Shown piece after piece: positions 1-8,265 of a stretch of DNA of 64,000 bases. The notes under the pieces are model-generated. The model saw only the letters and a list, made by a program, of their open reading frames with translations, did no database searches and was not told the origin of the DNA. Every line of letters begins with the position of its first letter. Within the stretch, counting starts at the first letter, position 1. A program made the position numbers and the translations under genes. The DNA comes from Streptomyces sp. 71268 (lineage in GTDB: Bacteria; Actinomycetota; Actinomycetes; Streptomycetales; Streptomycetaceae): positions 1,083,501 to 1,147,500 of the forward strand of contig NZ_CP114200.1 in assembly GCF_029392895.1 (NCBI RefSeq), given 5' to 3'.

Positions 1-620
1 CCAGCGGCCGGGGCCGGCACGTCAAGCAGTCCGGCGGCCACGGCCAGTACGCCATCTGCGAGATCGAGGTGGAGCCGCTGCCGGCCGGCTCCGGCGTCGA
101 GTTCGTGGACAAGGTCGTCGGCGGGGCCGTCCCCCGGCAGTTCGTGCCGTCCGTGGAGAAGGGCGTGCGCGCACAGGCGGCGCGCGGCGTCGCGGCCGGC
201 TACCCGCTGGTGGACGTCCGCGTCACGCTGGTGGACGGCAAGGCGCACTCGGTGGACTCCTCCGACGCCGCGTTCCAGACCGCCGGCGCGCTGGCGCTAC
301 GCGAGGCCGCCGCCGACTGCCGCATCGACCTGCTGGAACCGGTGTGTGAGCTGCGCGTGAGCATCGCGGACGAGTACGTCGGGGCCGTGATGAGCGATCT
401 GTCCGGGCGCCGTGGCCGCGTGGTGGGCACCGAGCAGACCGGCTCCGGCCTCACGCTGGTACGGGCCGAGGTGCCGGAGTGGGAGATCAGCCGCTACGCC
501 GTGGACCTCCGCTCGCTCTCGCACGGCACGGGCCGCTTCGACCGCTCGTACGTGCGCCACGAGCCGATGCCCCCTCAGCTCGCCGAGCGCATGCGCGAAC
601 CGGCGAAAAGCCAGGCATAG
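1..620 (+). CDS. Elongation factor G-like protein, C-terminal part (5' end outside window)
   Basis: The open frame enters from the left edge (first full codon at base 3) and gives the last 205 residues of an EF-G-family GTPase. Residues read near the edge include GRHVKQSGGHGQYA, which matches the start of EF-G domain IV. The later stretch EPVCELRVSIADEYVGAVMS is the EF-G domain V beta-strand region, followed by the SGRRGRV turn. The GTPase domain is not visible. The diverged C-terminus (ending EPAKSQA) and the absence of a neighbouring ribosomal-protein operon favour the second, non-essential EF-G paralogue of actinobacteria (EF-G2 or ribosome-protection-like) over the housekeeping fusA product. 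This assignment is inference. No clear terminator follows before the next gene. Confidence 0.85.
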   Translation, partial: SGRGRHVKQSGGHGQYAICEIEVEPLPAGSGVEFVDKVVGGAVPRQFVPSVEKGVRAQAARGVAAGYPLVDVRVTLVDGKAHSVDSSDAAFQTAGALALREAAADCRIDLLEPVCELRVSIADEYVGAVMSDLSGRRGRVVGTEQTGSGLTLVRAEVPEWEISRYAVDLRSLSHGTGRFDRSYVRHEPMPPQLAERMREPAKSQA

Positions 621-806
621 TACGCACGCCGTCGCCCTCAACGGCCCTGCCGTGGACGGCTTTCGAGGCGGTGAGGACAGGCGGCACCCGCCACGGATAC
701 GCTGGAGGGCGGCTCAGCGGCGAGCCGCTGCGGCGCGGGACACGTGTCGAGAATGCCAGTCGGGAACAAGCCGCAGCAACGCAGGCCTGTGGCATTGGGG
801 GCGGTA

Positions 807-2462
807 GTGACGGCGGATGGATTCGACTTCAGTCCCGGGGCACAGGTGCCGCTCTCCGGGGCGGCGGGGCAGACGGCCGCGACACAGGCGCTCGCCTCGG
901 CCGCCTACCGCGACAGCGAGGTCAGCAAGCTGCTCGACGCCAACTCCGAGTGGACGGTCTCCGAGGTCAAGCCGCCGCGGTTCTCCCTCTTCGAGCCCAA
1001 CCTCGGAGAGGCGTTCTCGCGCGCCGTCCAGGTCCGCATGCTCGGCGGCGCCCGCAACCAGATCATCCAGTCCTTCGGCATAGAGCCACAGACCGTGGTC
1101 GAGCACTGCCTGGCGGCCAACCGCATCCGCAAGACCCGGGACGCGCGGCTGACCGTCGTCATGGTCGTCTTCGGGTTGCTGTTCCTGCCCGGCGTGCTGC
1201 TCTGGCTCGCCGCCTTCCAGGTCCGGCGCACGCTGGCGGGCTCGAAGAACAAGCGTGCCGGCGCCCTCGGCGTCCTGCTGGCGCTGATCGTCGCCGGGCT
1301 CGTCGTGTTCGGGATGATCAAGGCGCCGGTGGACGACTTCTGGTGGATCTACGCCCGCGTCATGCTGGTCGCGCCGGTGGTGGGTTGGTTCATCGCGAAG
1401 CAGATCAGCGAGCGCACCGCCAAGGACCTGCGCGAGCGCTGGACCGCGCTGCTGACCGGCGGCGGCCTGGGCGCCAAGGTGCCCGAGGCCGTGCCCCGCA
1501 ACCCCGGCGAGACGGCGGCCGAGCAGTTGCGCAAGAACCTGGAGAAGCTCACCGCCGAGCAGCACAGCAACATCGTCTTCTACGCCGGGCCCAAGGGAAT
1601 ACTGGGCATGGGCACCCGCTGGGGCACCTGGCAGCTCGCCGAGGACCTGGTGCCCAGCGAGGCGGGCAAGGAGATCAACCCGTTCCGTAGCTGGGACGTC
1701 ATAAAGGCCATCCACGACCAGCTCAAGCTGCTGGAGCGCGGCCCGCTGCACACCGGTGGCTTCCCCACCCCCTCCGTGCGGCACTGGGTGGTCTCCGCCG
1801 TCGGTGAGGGCGCCAAGTCGGTGGCCCGCAGCGGGAGCACGGAGGAGGAGGGCTTCCAGGTCAAGGGCGTGGAGTTGCAGCGCATCTGCAACGACCAGCA
1901 GTTCGACAGCGGTGACCGGCACTACCTGGGCGTGCAGTTCGTGCTCTGGGACGGCCAGCTCGTGATCACCATGCTCATCACCGTGACCGTGCTGCACAAG
2001 ACGCTGCGCATCGAGGTGACGGGGCACGCCCTGGGCCCGGTCCACCCGCTCTTCACGACCAAGCCGTCACCGAAGACCAAGACGGTCAACAAGACCATCA
2101 AGTTCTGGGAGACCCGGAGCATTCCGCAGCCGCTGGTCGAGGCCAGCGAGGTGGTGCGGCTCGCGGCCCGGGCCCCCTTCACCTGGTACCCGCCGCTCCT
2201 CGACTACCTCGGCGGCAAGCTCACCCTGCCCGAGCCCTTCGGCCTGCGGCACGCCTGGGCCGACAAGCCCTGGCGGCACCGCTTCATGGCGGACGACGCG
2301 CTGCGCGCCGCGACCCCGGTACTGCGCGTGGTGCACGACGCGGCGCTGCGGGTGCTGCGCGACAACGGCGTGGACACCGAGCGCTTCGGCAACCGTTCGC
2401 TCGCCCTCAGCGGCGCGGTGCAGGACGCGACGCCCCGCAAGGCCGACCTGTACGACGCGTAG
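807..2462 (+). CDS. Conserved membrane protein of unknown function
   Basis: A 551-residue protein of no family I recognise. Three hydrophobic segments near residues 116-139, 152-171 and 182-196 indicate an integral membrane domain, followed by a large cytoplasmic domain of about 350 residues. That domain contains motifs such as NIVFYAGPKG and LGVQFVLWDGQLVIT. The GTG at 807 was chosen because GGGGGCGG lies just upstream and the protein then begins VTADGFDFSP. An in-frame GTG at 744 or ATG at 753 would add 18-21 residues. The gene ends in a strong hairpin shared with the convergent HIT gene. It resembles large conserved proteins of unknown function in Streptomyces. Role unknown. Confidence 0.75.
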   Translation: MTADGFDFSPGAQVPLSGAAGQTAATQALASAAYRDSEVSKLLDANSEWTVSEVKPPRFSLFEPNLGEAFSRAVQVRMLGGARNQIIQSFGIEPQTVVEHCLAANRIRKTRDARLTVVMVVFGLLFLPGVLLWLAAFQVRRTLAGSKNKRAGALGVLLALIVAGLVVFGMIKAPVDDFWWIYARVMLVAPVVGWFIAKQISERTAKDLRERWTALLTGGGLGAKVPEAVPRNPGETAAEQLRKNLEKLTAEQHSNIVFYAGPKGILGMGTRWGTWQLAEDLVPSEAGKEINPFRSWDVIKAIHDQLKLLERGPLHTGGFPTPSVRHWVVSAVGEGAKSVARSGSTEEEGFQVKGVELQRICNDQQFDSGDRHYLGVQFVLWDGQLVITMLITVTVLHKTLRIEVTGHALGPVHPLFTTKPSPKTKTVNKTIKFWETRSIPQPLVEASEVVRLAARAPFTWYPPLLDYLGGKLTLPEPFGLRHAWADKPWRHRFMADDALRAATPVLRVVHDAALRVLRDNGVDTERFGNRSLALSGAVQDATPRKADLYDA

Positions 2463-2482
2463 CGGCCACGGCCCGACCGACA

Positions 2483-2536
2483 CCACACACCAGCGGCCCG
2501 CCCCCGGTCATCCGGGGGCGGGCCGCTGGTGTGTGG
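2483..2536. terminator. Perfect 25-bp inverted repeat, bidirectional terminator
   Basis: Bases 2483-2507 pair perfectly with 2512-2536 around a four-base TCAT loop. It lies between the convergent membrane-protein gene (ending at 2462) and the HIT gene (ending at 2576), so it probably terminates both. There is no T-tract, as is usual for Streptomyces. Confidence 0.85.
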
Positions 2537-2575
2537 TCGGGCGGCGGGGCGAGCCGGCGGGGTCAGCGGCCCAGG

Positions 2576-3124
2576 TCAGGACAGCGGCCAGACGTCCGCG
2601 AGCAACTGCCGGGTGTCGGCCAGCAGTTGGGGCAGGACGCGGGTGGTGGCCACGATGGGCATGAAGTTCGTGTCGCCGCCCCAGCGCGGCACCACGTGCT
2701 GGTGCAGGTGCGCGGCGATGCCGGCCCCCGCGACGCTGCCCTGGTTCATGCCGATGTTGAAGCCGTGCGCGCCGGAGGCGGTGCGCAGCGCGGTCATGGC
2801 GGCCTTGGTGAACTCGGCGAGTTCGGCCGTCTCGTCGGCCCGCAGCTCGGTGTAGTCGGCGACGTGTCGGAAGGGGACCGACATGAGGTGCCCGGAGGTG
2901 TACGGGTACAGGTTCAGCACCGCGTACACGTGCTGGCCCCGGGCGATGATCAAACCGTCCTCGTCGCTCTTGTCGGGGATCGTGCAGAACGGACAGCCGT
3001 CATCAGCGCCCGGACCGGTCGGCTTGTTCTCGCCCTGGATGTACGCCATCCGATGCGGCGTCCACAGGCGCTGGAAGGCGTCCTGGGTGCCGACTCCGAT
3101 CTGCTGCTCCGGCTCACTCGTCAT
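2576..3124 (-). CDS. HIT-domain nucleotide hydrolase/transferase
   Basis: A 182-residue histidine-triad protein. The catalytic triad HLHQHVV sits at about residues 139-145. A CPFC motif near residues 44-47, typical of actinobacterial Ap4A phosphorylase-like HIT proteins, probably binds zinc. Family knowledge: HIT enzymes split or transfer on nucleoside phosphoramidates or dinucleoside polyphosphates. The ATG at 3124 gives MTSEPEQ and was preferred over one at 3136, which would add only MLAR. The gene lies downstream of thrS on the same strand but is separated from it by a hairpin at 3225-3265, so it may have its own promoter. The exact substrate cannot be read from sequence. Confidence 0.9.
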   Translation of the reverse strand: MTSEPEQQIGVGTQDAFQRLWTPHRMAYIQGENKPTGPGADDGCPFCTIPDKSDEDGLIIARGQHVYAVLNLYPYTSGHLMSVPFRHVADYTELRADETAELAEFTKAAMTALRTASGAHGFNIGMNQGSVAGAGIAAHLHQHVVPRWGGDTNFMPIVATTRVLPQLLADTRQLLADVWPLS

Positions 3125-3224
3125 GCGCGCCAGCATATTCCCCGGTGGGGCGGTGGTGCGGGGCGCCCCGGGCGGCTCGCCGCCCGCCCGGCCGGCCCGA
3201 CCAGCGCCGGGCCCGGCGACGCCA

Positions 3225-3265
3225 GGGCCCCCGCCGCTCGCCCGGGGGCGAGACGGCGGGGGCCC
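3225..3265 (-). terminator. Hairpin after thrS
   Basis: Arms 3225-3236 and 3254-3265 (GGGCCCCCGCCG and its complement) enclose a loop that can itself pair. It lies directly downstream of the thrS stop at 3273 and upstream of the HIT gene start, and probably separates the two transcripts. Confidence 0.7.
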
Positions 3266-3272
3266 CGGTCAC

Positions 3273-5255
3273 TCACACCTGGACGCGGCGCTCCACGGCG
3301 TCCACGATCTCCGCGATGGCCTCCGCCCGCGGGATGCCGTTCTTCTGCGAGCCGTCGCGGTAGCGGAAGCTGACCGCGCCGGCGGCCACGTCCTCGTCGC
3401 CCGCGATGACCATGAAGGGGATCTTCGCCTTCTGCGCGTTGCGGATCTTCTTCTGCATCCGGTCCGACGAGGAGTCGACCTCGATCCGCAGCCCCTTGGC
3501 CTTGGCCTCGGCCGCGAACTCCGCCAGGTAGGGCACGTGCCCGTCGCCGATGGGGATGCCGACCGCCTGCACCGGGGCCAGCCAGGCCGGGAAGGCGCCC
3601 GCGTAGTGCTCGAGGAGCACCGCGAAGAACCGCTCGATGGAGCCGAAGAGCGCCCGGTGGATCATGACGGGCTGCTGCCGCGAGCCGTCGGCGGCCGTGT
3701 ACTCCAGGTTGAACCGCTTGGGCTGCTGGAAGTCCACCTGGATGGTGCTCATCTGCCAGGAGCGCCCGATGGCGTCCTTGGCCTGTACGGAGATCTTCGG
3801 CCCGTAGTACGCCGCCCCGCCCGGGTCGGGCACCAGCGGCAGGCCCTGCTTCTCGGCCGCCAGCCGCAGCGCCTCGGTGGCCTCCTCCCACTCCGCGTCC
3901 TCGCCGATGAACTTGTCGGACTCGGGGTCGCGGGTGGACAGCTCCAGCTCGAACTCGTTCAGGCCGTAGTCGCGCAGTAGGTTCAGCACGAAGGTGAGCA
4001 GGTCGTCCAGCTCCTGCGGCATCTGCTCCTTGGTGCAGTAGATGTGCGAGTCGTCCTGCGTGAAGCCGCGGGCCCGGGTGAGGCCGTGCACGACGCCCGA
4101 CTTCTCGTACCGGTAGACCGTGCCGAACTCGAACATGCGCAACGGCAGCTCCCGGTAGGAGCGCCCGCGCGCCTTGAAGATCAGGTTGTGCATGGGGCAG
4201 TTCATGGCCTTGAGCCGGTAGTTCTGCCCGTCGAACTCCAGCGGCGGGAACATGCCGTCGGCGTAGTTCGGCAGGTGCCCCGAGGTCTCGAAGAGCTTCT
4301 CCTTCGAGATGTGCGGGGTGTTGACGAACTCGTACTCCGCCTCCTCGTGCCGCCGGCGCGAGTAGTCCTCCATGACCTTGCGCACCACGCCACCCTTGGG
4401 GTGGAAGACCGCGAGGCCGGAGCCCAGCTCCTCGGGGATGGAGAACAGGTCCAGCTCGGAGCCGAGCTTGCGGTGGTCGCGCTTCTCGGCCTCGGCGAGG
4501 AACTCCAGGTGCGCCTTGAGCTCGTCCTTGGTCGGCCACGCGGTGCCGTAGATGCGCTGGAGCTGGGGGTTCTTCTCGCTGCCCCGCCAGTACGCGGCGG
4601 CCGAGCGCATCAGCTTGAAGGCGGGGATGGCCCGCGTCGACGGCAGGTGCGGGCCGCGGCACAGGTCCTTCCAGCACAGTTCGCCGGTCTTGGCGTCGAG
4701 GTTGTCGTAGATCGTCAGCTCGCCGGCGCCGACCTCGGCGGACGCGCCCTCGGCGGCGTCGGCCGCGGAGCCCTTGAGCCCGATCAGCTCCAGCTTGTAC
4801 GGCTCGTCCGCCAGCTCCTCGCGGGCCGCCTCGTCGGTGACCGCACGGCGCGAGAACCGCTGGCCGCGCTTCTGGATCTCCTGCATCTTCTTCTCGATGC
4901 GCTTGAGATCGTCGGGGTGGAAGGGGTTCTCGACGTCGAAGTCGTAGTAGAAGCCGTCCCGGATGGGCGGGCCGATGCCGAGCTTGGCGTCCGGGAACAG
5001 CTCCTGCACGGCCTGCGCCATCACGTGCGCGGTGGAGTGCCGCAGGATGTTCAGGCCGTCCTCGGAGGTGATGTCGACGGGCTCGACGGCATCGCCGTCG
5101 GCCACCTCGTACGCCAGGTCCTTCAGCTCGCCGGCCACCCGGGCGGCGACCACGGAGCGCTCGCCCTCGAATAGCGCGGCGGCCGTCGTGCCCGTCGTGA
5201 CCACGCGTTCTTCCCGCTCGGAATCGCGTTGGATGATCACACGGACGTCTGACAC
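3273..5255 (-). CDS. thrS: Threonine--tRNA ligase
   Basis: A 660-residue class II aminoacyl-tRNA synthetase that charges tRNA-Thr in the cytoplasm. The N-terminal TGS domain is followed by an editing domain with HSTAH (about residues 73-77) and CRGPH (about 199-203), which clears mischarged Ser-tRNA. The catalytic core holds NCPMH (zinc-binding Cys near 353), the motif 2 region EFGTVYRYE and [12 protein letters not shown] third zinc/active-site histidine occurs in [13 protein letters not shown], followed by the anticodon-binding domain. The GTG at 5255 was chosen because AGGAGAG lies just upstream and VSDVRVIIQ matches the usual TGS start. Length is normal. I saw no T-box leader in the 230 bases upstream. 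Confidence 0.97.
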   Translation of the reverse strand: MSDVRVIIQRDSEREERVVTTGTTAAALFEGERSVVAARVAGELKDLAYEVADGDAVEPVDITSEDGLNILRHSTAHVMAQAVQELFPDAKLGIGPPIRDGFYYDFDVENPFHPDDLKRIEKKMQEIQKRGQRFSRRAVTDEAAREELADEPYKLELIGLKGSAADAAEGASAEVGAGELTIYDNLDAKTGELCWKDLCRGPHLPSTRAIPAFKLMRSAAAYWRGSEKNPQLQRIYGTAWPTKDELKAHLEFLAEAEKRDHRKLGSELDLFSIPEELGSGLAVFHPKGGVVRKVMEDYSRRRHEEAEYEFVNTPHISKEKLFETSGHLPNYADGMFPPLEFDGQNYRLKAMNCPMHNLIFKARGRSYRELPLRMFEFGTVYRYEKSGVVHGLTRARGFTQDDSHIYCTKEQMPQELDDLLTFVLNLLRDYGLNEFELELSTRDPESDKFIGEDAEWEEATEALRLAAEKQGLPLVPDPGGAAYYGPKISVQAKDAIGRSWQMSTIQVDFQQPKRFNLEYTAADGSRQQPVMIHRALFGSIERFFAVLLEHYAGAFPAWLAPVQAVGIPIGDGHVPYLAEFAAEAKAKGLRIEVDSSSDRMQKKIRNAQKAKIPFMVIAGDEDVAAGAVSFRYRDGSQKNGIPRAEAIAEIVDAVERRVQV

Positions 5256-5492
5256 CGGTCTCTCCTGACGTATGGGTCGCGCGACAGCGAACACTGCGCG
5301 ACACGAATCGTACCGAGCGGGGCACCCCTCCCGCGAAACGGTTCGCCGCACCCCCGCCCCTCGGCCGGGCCCCACCCCTGCCCCACCCGGACCCTGCGCG
5401 CGCCGCACGGTCCGCTAACTCCCCGTCACACGAGGCGGGTACGAGGCCAGCCGGCCCACGCGGCGCGCCCGGCCAGCACGCGGAGGGTCGGC
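5256..5492. other. Intergenic region upstream of thrS
   Basis: This region holds no coding frame that I trust. It must contain the thrS promoter and leader. I could not pick a convincing -10/-35 pair, and no T-box specifier structure was recognised. Confidence 0.4.
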
Positions 5493-5672
5493 TCAGCGCT
5501 CGGCCCGACGCGCGGCGGCCAGCCCCACACCGGCCGCGAGGGCGCAGACGCCGGTCAGCACGCTCAACACCGTCTCCGTCCCGCCACCGTCGAGCACCAC
5601 GGTCAGGATCACGTTGGCCCCCAGGCACAGCCCGAGCATCAGCCACAGCACGGCCTTGGTCGCACCGCTCAT
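5493..5672 (-). CDS. Small two-helix membrane protein
   Basis: A 59-residue protein that is almost entirely two hydrophobic helices: VLWLMLGLCLGANVILTVVL at about residues 7-26 and a second at about 34-52 ending in AAARRAER. The ATG at 5672 was preferred over the ATG at 5702 because GAGGAAGG lies about eight bases upstream of it. An upstream inverted repeat, GTGTA(6)TACAC near 5763-5778, could be an operator. Function unknown; small proteins of this type are common and poorly annotated in Streptomyces. Confidence 0.6.
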   Translation of the reverse strand: MSGATKAVLWLMLGLCLGANVILTVVLDGGGTETVLSVLTGVCALAAGVGLAAARRAER

Positions 5673-5809
5673 CTTCGCCACCTTCCTCGCCGCCGACTCC
5701 ATCGCGGTTCACGGTAGGTACGCGGTGGCAGGGCCCACCATGGAGCACTCCCCCATGTCGGGGTGTATCCAGCTACACCATCGAGGAATGCGCGAGGGGC
5801 AACGCAAAA

Positions 5810-5835
5810 CGCCGCACTCCTCATGGAGTACGGCG
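5810..5835 (-). terminator. Intrinsic terminator of tRNA-Val(CAC) copy 1
   Basis: Arms 5810-5820 and 5825-5835 (one mismatch) with a TCAT loop are followed on the minus strand by TTTTGCG. This is a classical stem plus T-run immediately 3' of the tRNA. Confidence 0.75.
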
Positions 5836-5851
5836 CCTTATCGATTCCGGG

Positions 5852-5923
5852 TGGGCGATACTGGGTTCGAACCAGTGACCTCTTCGGTGTGAACGAAGCG
5901 CTCTCCCACTGAGCTAATCGCCC
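5852..5923 (-). tRNA. tRNA-Val (anticodon CAC), copy 1
   Basis: A 72-base cloverleaf on the minus strand. The acceptor stem is GGGCGAT/ATCGCCC with discriminator A, the D-arm is TAGCTCAGTGGGAGAGC, the anticodon loop TTCACAC gives CAC, and the T-arm is CTGGTTCGAACCCAG. CCA is not encoded. It reads GUG, the second most used Val codon in such genomes. An identical copy lies at 6838-6909. Confidence 0.97.
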
Positions 5924-6009
5924 GGCTATTCGGCGGTTTTCCCTGGGGGCTTTCCCGCGAACGAGTTGAACAATACAGGTCGCGACGACCGTTGTTCAAA
6001 CCGCGTTCG

Positions 6010-6471
6010 CTACCCGGGCCCGACGGCCAGCAAGGACCGCAGCCCGCGCTGGCCGCCGCGCATCATCAGCGCGTGGTTGAGGACGAGGAACGGCCGGCAC
6101 GGCAACCCCAGGCGCCGCAGGAGAGGCTTGCACAACTCGACCTCCTGCTCGAAGAGCGCCCGACTCTCCCCACCCCGCGCACCGGCCCGCACGGTCCACC
6201 GCGCCCAGCCCTCCAGGTCCCCGGTCATCGCGATCTCCAACACCCGCGCCACGGGGTCACGCCGCGTGGCCCGCGCGGCGAGGCGAAGGTCGTACGGCAG
6301 GAACGAACGAACCCGCAGCGACCCACTGAACCCACCCTCCGCTTCGGCCGCGCGCACCTGCGGCCACCAGGCCGGATACTCCTCGGCCCGCTCCAGCACC
6401 GCGTACACGACGTCAGGCGACGCGGCGAGCGCCCACGAGCTGCGAAATCGATAGTGATGCCAACCAGCCAT
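6010..6471 (-). CDS. SRPBCC-family (polyketide cyclase/START-like) protein
   Basis: A 153-residue protein beginning MAGWHHYRF. The pattern RFRSSWALAASPDVVYAVL then YPAWWPQV is the N-terminal strand and helix of SRPBCC/START-like ligand-binding folds (coenzyme Q-binding or cyclase-like). The C-terminal helix ends LNHALMMRGGQRGLRSLL. The fold forms a hydrophobic pocket; the ligand is unknown. The ATG at 6471 is the first that gives the canonical fold start, and the longer frame upstream is low-complexity repeat sequence. The gene sits alone between two identical tRNA-Val(CAC) genes on the same strand, with a 55-bp tandem repeat in its upstream region. Confidence 0.8.
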   Translation of the reverse strand: MAGWHHYRFRSSWALAASPDVVYAVLERAEEYPAWWPQVRAAEAEGGFSGSLRVRSFLPYDLRLAARATRRDPVARVLEIAMTGDLEGWARWTVRAGARGGESRALFEQEVELCKPLLRRLGLPCRPFLVLNHALMMRGGQRGLRSLLAVGPG

Positions 6472-6558
6472 GCCCCCAGCCTGCCCCGCCCACCACCCCT
6501 CAAGGCCCCGCAACCACACCGAGCCCACCGCCGATCGCGCAACCAAGCCCAGACACCA

Positions 6559-6702
6559 CCCCGCGACGGCGAAGCCGAGCCATCCCCGCTCCGGCGAAGC
6601 CGAGCCAGGCCCACCCCGCGATCGCGAAGCCGAACCATCCCCGCTCCGGCGAAGCCGAGCCAGCCCCACCCCGCGATGGCGAAGCCGAGCCAGCCCCACC
6701 CC
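6559..6702. repeat. 55-bp tandem repeat, about 2.6 copies
   Basis: Units start at 6559, 6614 and 6669 with the shared opening CCCCGCGA and an exact 55-base period. Each unit contains two degenerate copies of GGCGAAGCCGAGCCA. The period is not a multiple of three, so the array does not encode a repeat peptide. It lies between the SRPBCC gene and tRNA-Val copy 2, within the likely upstream region of the former. Confidence 0.85.
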
Positions 6703-6787
6703 ACGCCACGGCCCCACCCCGCCGGGCCCCGGGGGTGCGGGTGGCGGAGCCCCCGCCCAGCGAGGCGAAGCCGAGCAGAAACGACGA

Positions 6788-6829
6788 AGGCGACCCGGTC
6801 CGCGCTTTCCGCGGACACGAGTCGCCTAT
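6788..6829 (-). terminator. Terminator of tRNA-Val(CAC) copy 2
   Basis: A two-part stem: AGGCGAC pairs with GTCGCCT on the outside, and GTCCGCG with CGCGGAC on the inside. It lies just 3' of the minus-strand tRNA at 6838-6909. Confidence 0.7.
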
Positions 6830-6837
6830 CGCTTTCG

Positions 6838-6909
6838 TGGGCGATACTGGGTTCGAACCAGTGACCTCTTCGGTGTGAACGAAGCGCTCTCCCACTGAGC
6901 TAATCGCCC
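6838..6909 (-). tRNA. tRNA-Val (anticodon CAC), copy 2
   Basis: Identical over all 72 bases to copy 1 at 5852-5923, with the same strand and acceptor stem. Flanking sequences differ apart from a few bases around TATCG, so each copy has its own terminator. The duplication encloses the SRPBCC gene. Confidence 0.97.
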
Positions 6910-6962
6910 TCAGCCCGGCCAACATTACCGCATGTCAGGCCGTGCCTATGACCACGGGTGGG

Positions 6963-7424
6963 TCACTCGTCGATCTTCCACGGCATGACGATGCCGAACT
7001 TCCAGACGTACACCGCCAGGGCCGCGGCCACGATCACCAGGCCGATGACGGTCAGGATGATGTTGCGGCGGCGGACCTTGGGGTCGAGGGCGCGCTGGGT
7101 GGCTTCGCTGACCTTGCGCTTGGTCCAGCGCAGGACGAGCTGGGCCCAGACGAACTCGGTGGCCCAGATCCCTACGCCGCCGAAGATGACCAACCAGCCG
7201 GGTCCGGGCAGCGGCAGCATGATGATGCCCACGATGACCACCGCGAGGCCCACCACGAAGACGCCGACCTGCCAGCTCAGGTGCAGGGCGCGCGATCTCT
7301 TGATGAAGTGCGGCGCCCGTGAGCCGAGCACTGGCTCGGCCTTTCCGTGCTCTTCGCTGTCCCCCGTATCGGGTGGTGTGGGCGTTACGGTGCCCATCCG
7401 CCGCCCGTCACTCTCCGCGTTCAT
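6963..7424 (-). CDS. PGPGW-motif transmembrane protein (TIGR02611-like)
   Basis: A 153-residue inner-membrane protein. A hydrophilic N-terminus of about 45 residues precedes a helix ending in MLPLPGPGWLVIFGG, which is the diagnostic PGPGW motif. A charged segment (LRWTKRKVSEATQRALDPKVRRRN) is followed by a C-terminal helix, ILTVIGLVIVAAALAVYVW. The ATG at 7424 has no strong Shine-Dalgarno. A TAGGTT element seven bases upstream suggests a leaderless transcript, which is inference. The gene is divergent from ssgB, sharing a 190-base promoter region. Function of the family is unknown. Confidence 0.85.
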   Translation of the reverse strand: MNAESDGRRMGTVTPTPPDTGDSEEHGKAEPVLGSRAPHFIKRSRALHLSWQVGVFVVGLAVVIVGIIMLPLPGPGWLVIFGGVGIWATEFVWAQLVLRWTKRKVSEATQRALDPKVRRRNIILTVIGLVIVAAALAVYVWKFGIVMPWKIDE

Positions 7425-7529
7425 ACTTGCCAACCTACCGGATCGCACAGCTTCACTGGAATGGCGGATTTAAGCGAACGAGGGGTCGGCCAGCCGAGCG
7501 ACCCGAAGACCCGCAAAACGGGCAGAGGG

Positions 7530-7556
7530 GTTTACAACGGCACCGTAGGTGGCATG
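7530..7556 (+). promoter_or_regulatory. Candidate sigma-B-family (sigma-H type) promoter of ssgB
   Basis: GTTT at 7530-7533 and GGCAT at 7551-7555 resemble a GTTT...GGGTAT promoter, about 60 bases upstream of the ssgB ATG. Established knowledge: ssgB in S. coelicolor is reported to depend on the stress/development sigma factor sigma-H. The match here is by eye only. Confidence 0.4.
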
Positions 7557-7614
7557 TCGATTTCGCCGACGTGCGAATCCCCGAGCGCACACTGAGCGAA
7601 AGGCCCTGGCGCTT

Positions 7615-8028
7615 ATGAACACCACGGTCAGCTGCGAGCTGCACCTGCGCCTCGTTGTGTCGAGCGAGTCCTCACTGCCTGTACCCGCGGGCCTGCGGTA
7701 TGACACGGCCGATCCCTATGCCGTGCACGCCACCTTCCACACCGGAGCCGAAGAGACGGTCGAGTGGGTGTTCGCCCGCGACCTGCTCGCCGAGGGCCTG
7801 CACCGGCCCACGGGCACCGGCGACGTCCGTGTCTGGCCGTCCCGCAGCCACGGTCAGGGCGTCGTCTGCATCGCCCTGAGCTCTCCGGAGGGTGAGGCAC
7901 TGCTCGAAGCCCCGGCGCGGGCCCTGGAATCCTTCCTGAAGCGAACAGACGCCGCCGTGCCGCCAGGCACCGAGCACCGGCACTTCGACCTGGATACGGA
8001 GCTGTCGCACATCCTGGCCGAGAGCTGA
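7615..8028 (+). CDS. ssgB: Sporulation-specific cell division protein SsgB
   Basis: A 137-residue SsgA-like protein recognised along its full length, from MNTTVSCELHLRLVV to the C-terminal HFDLDTELSHILAES. SsgB is the most conserved member of the SALP family. Known role: it is placed at future septum sites in aerial hyphae with SsgA and recruits FtsZ, so it controls sporulation-specific division. The ATG at 7615 has GCGAAAGG upstream and gives the canonical N-terminus. Length equals the family norm. The gene is monocistronic: a large nested hairpin at 8154-8200 separates it from the next gene. Its presence marks the host as a sporulating streptomycete-type actinomycete. Confidence 0.97.
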   Translation: MNTTVSCELHLRLVVSSESSLPVPAGLRYDTADPYAVHATFHTGAEETVEWVFARDLLAEGLHRPTGTGDVRVWPSRSHGQGVVCIALSSPEGEALLEAPARALESFLKRTDAAVPPGTEHRHFDLDTELSHILAES

Positions 8029-8153
8029 TCTCGCGCACGGGCTGACGCCTCGCGGTCACGCATCGCGACGCGCCGGCTCCCGCCCGCGTGGGGCCGTCCG
8101 ACTCGGGGAGACGGTTCGCGACACGGCGGGCACTCGACAATCGCACACGAGAG

Positions 8154-8200
8154 ACGACGGTGCCGTCGCCCGGTTCTGACCGCGGTGACGGCACCGTCGT
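8154..8200. terminator. Nested 14-bp inverted repeat downstream of ssgB
   Basis: Arms 8154-8167 and 8187-8200 (ACGACGGTGCCGTC and complement) pair perfectly. The loop contains a second small hairpin, CGGT-TCTG-ACCG. It probably ends the ssgB transcript and lies just before the promoter-like TAGAGT at 8214-8219. Confidence 0.7.
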
Positions 8201-8213
8201 CGCTCCCAGCCGC

Positions 8214-8219
8214 TAGAGT
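8214..8219 (+). promoter_or_regulatory. Candidate -10 element (TAGAGT) for the CGNR gene
   Basis: TAGAGT matches the Streptomyces vegetative -10 consensus TAGRRT and lies 47 bases before the gene start. No clear -35 hexamer is seen at the right distance. Confidence 0.35.
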
Positions 8220-8265
8220 CACGGAAGTCGAAGGGCAGCCGCCGACCCAGCCGGCCAGGGAGCAG

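Noticed and set aside
714..2045. A long minus-strand frame opposite the 807-2462 membrane protein
   Set aside because: It is His/Gly/Asp/Gln-rich with no membrane or domain pattern, and the plus strand has a coherent protein with helices.
5256..5492. A T-box leader before thrS
   Set aside because: No T-box consensus or specifier loop could be recognised.
5800..7000. An integrated phage or plasmid at the tRNA-Val genes
   Set aside because: No integrase, excisionase or replication gene lies nearby. The duplicated tRNA encloses under 1 kb with a single gene.
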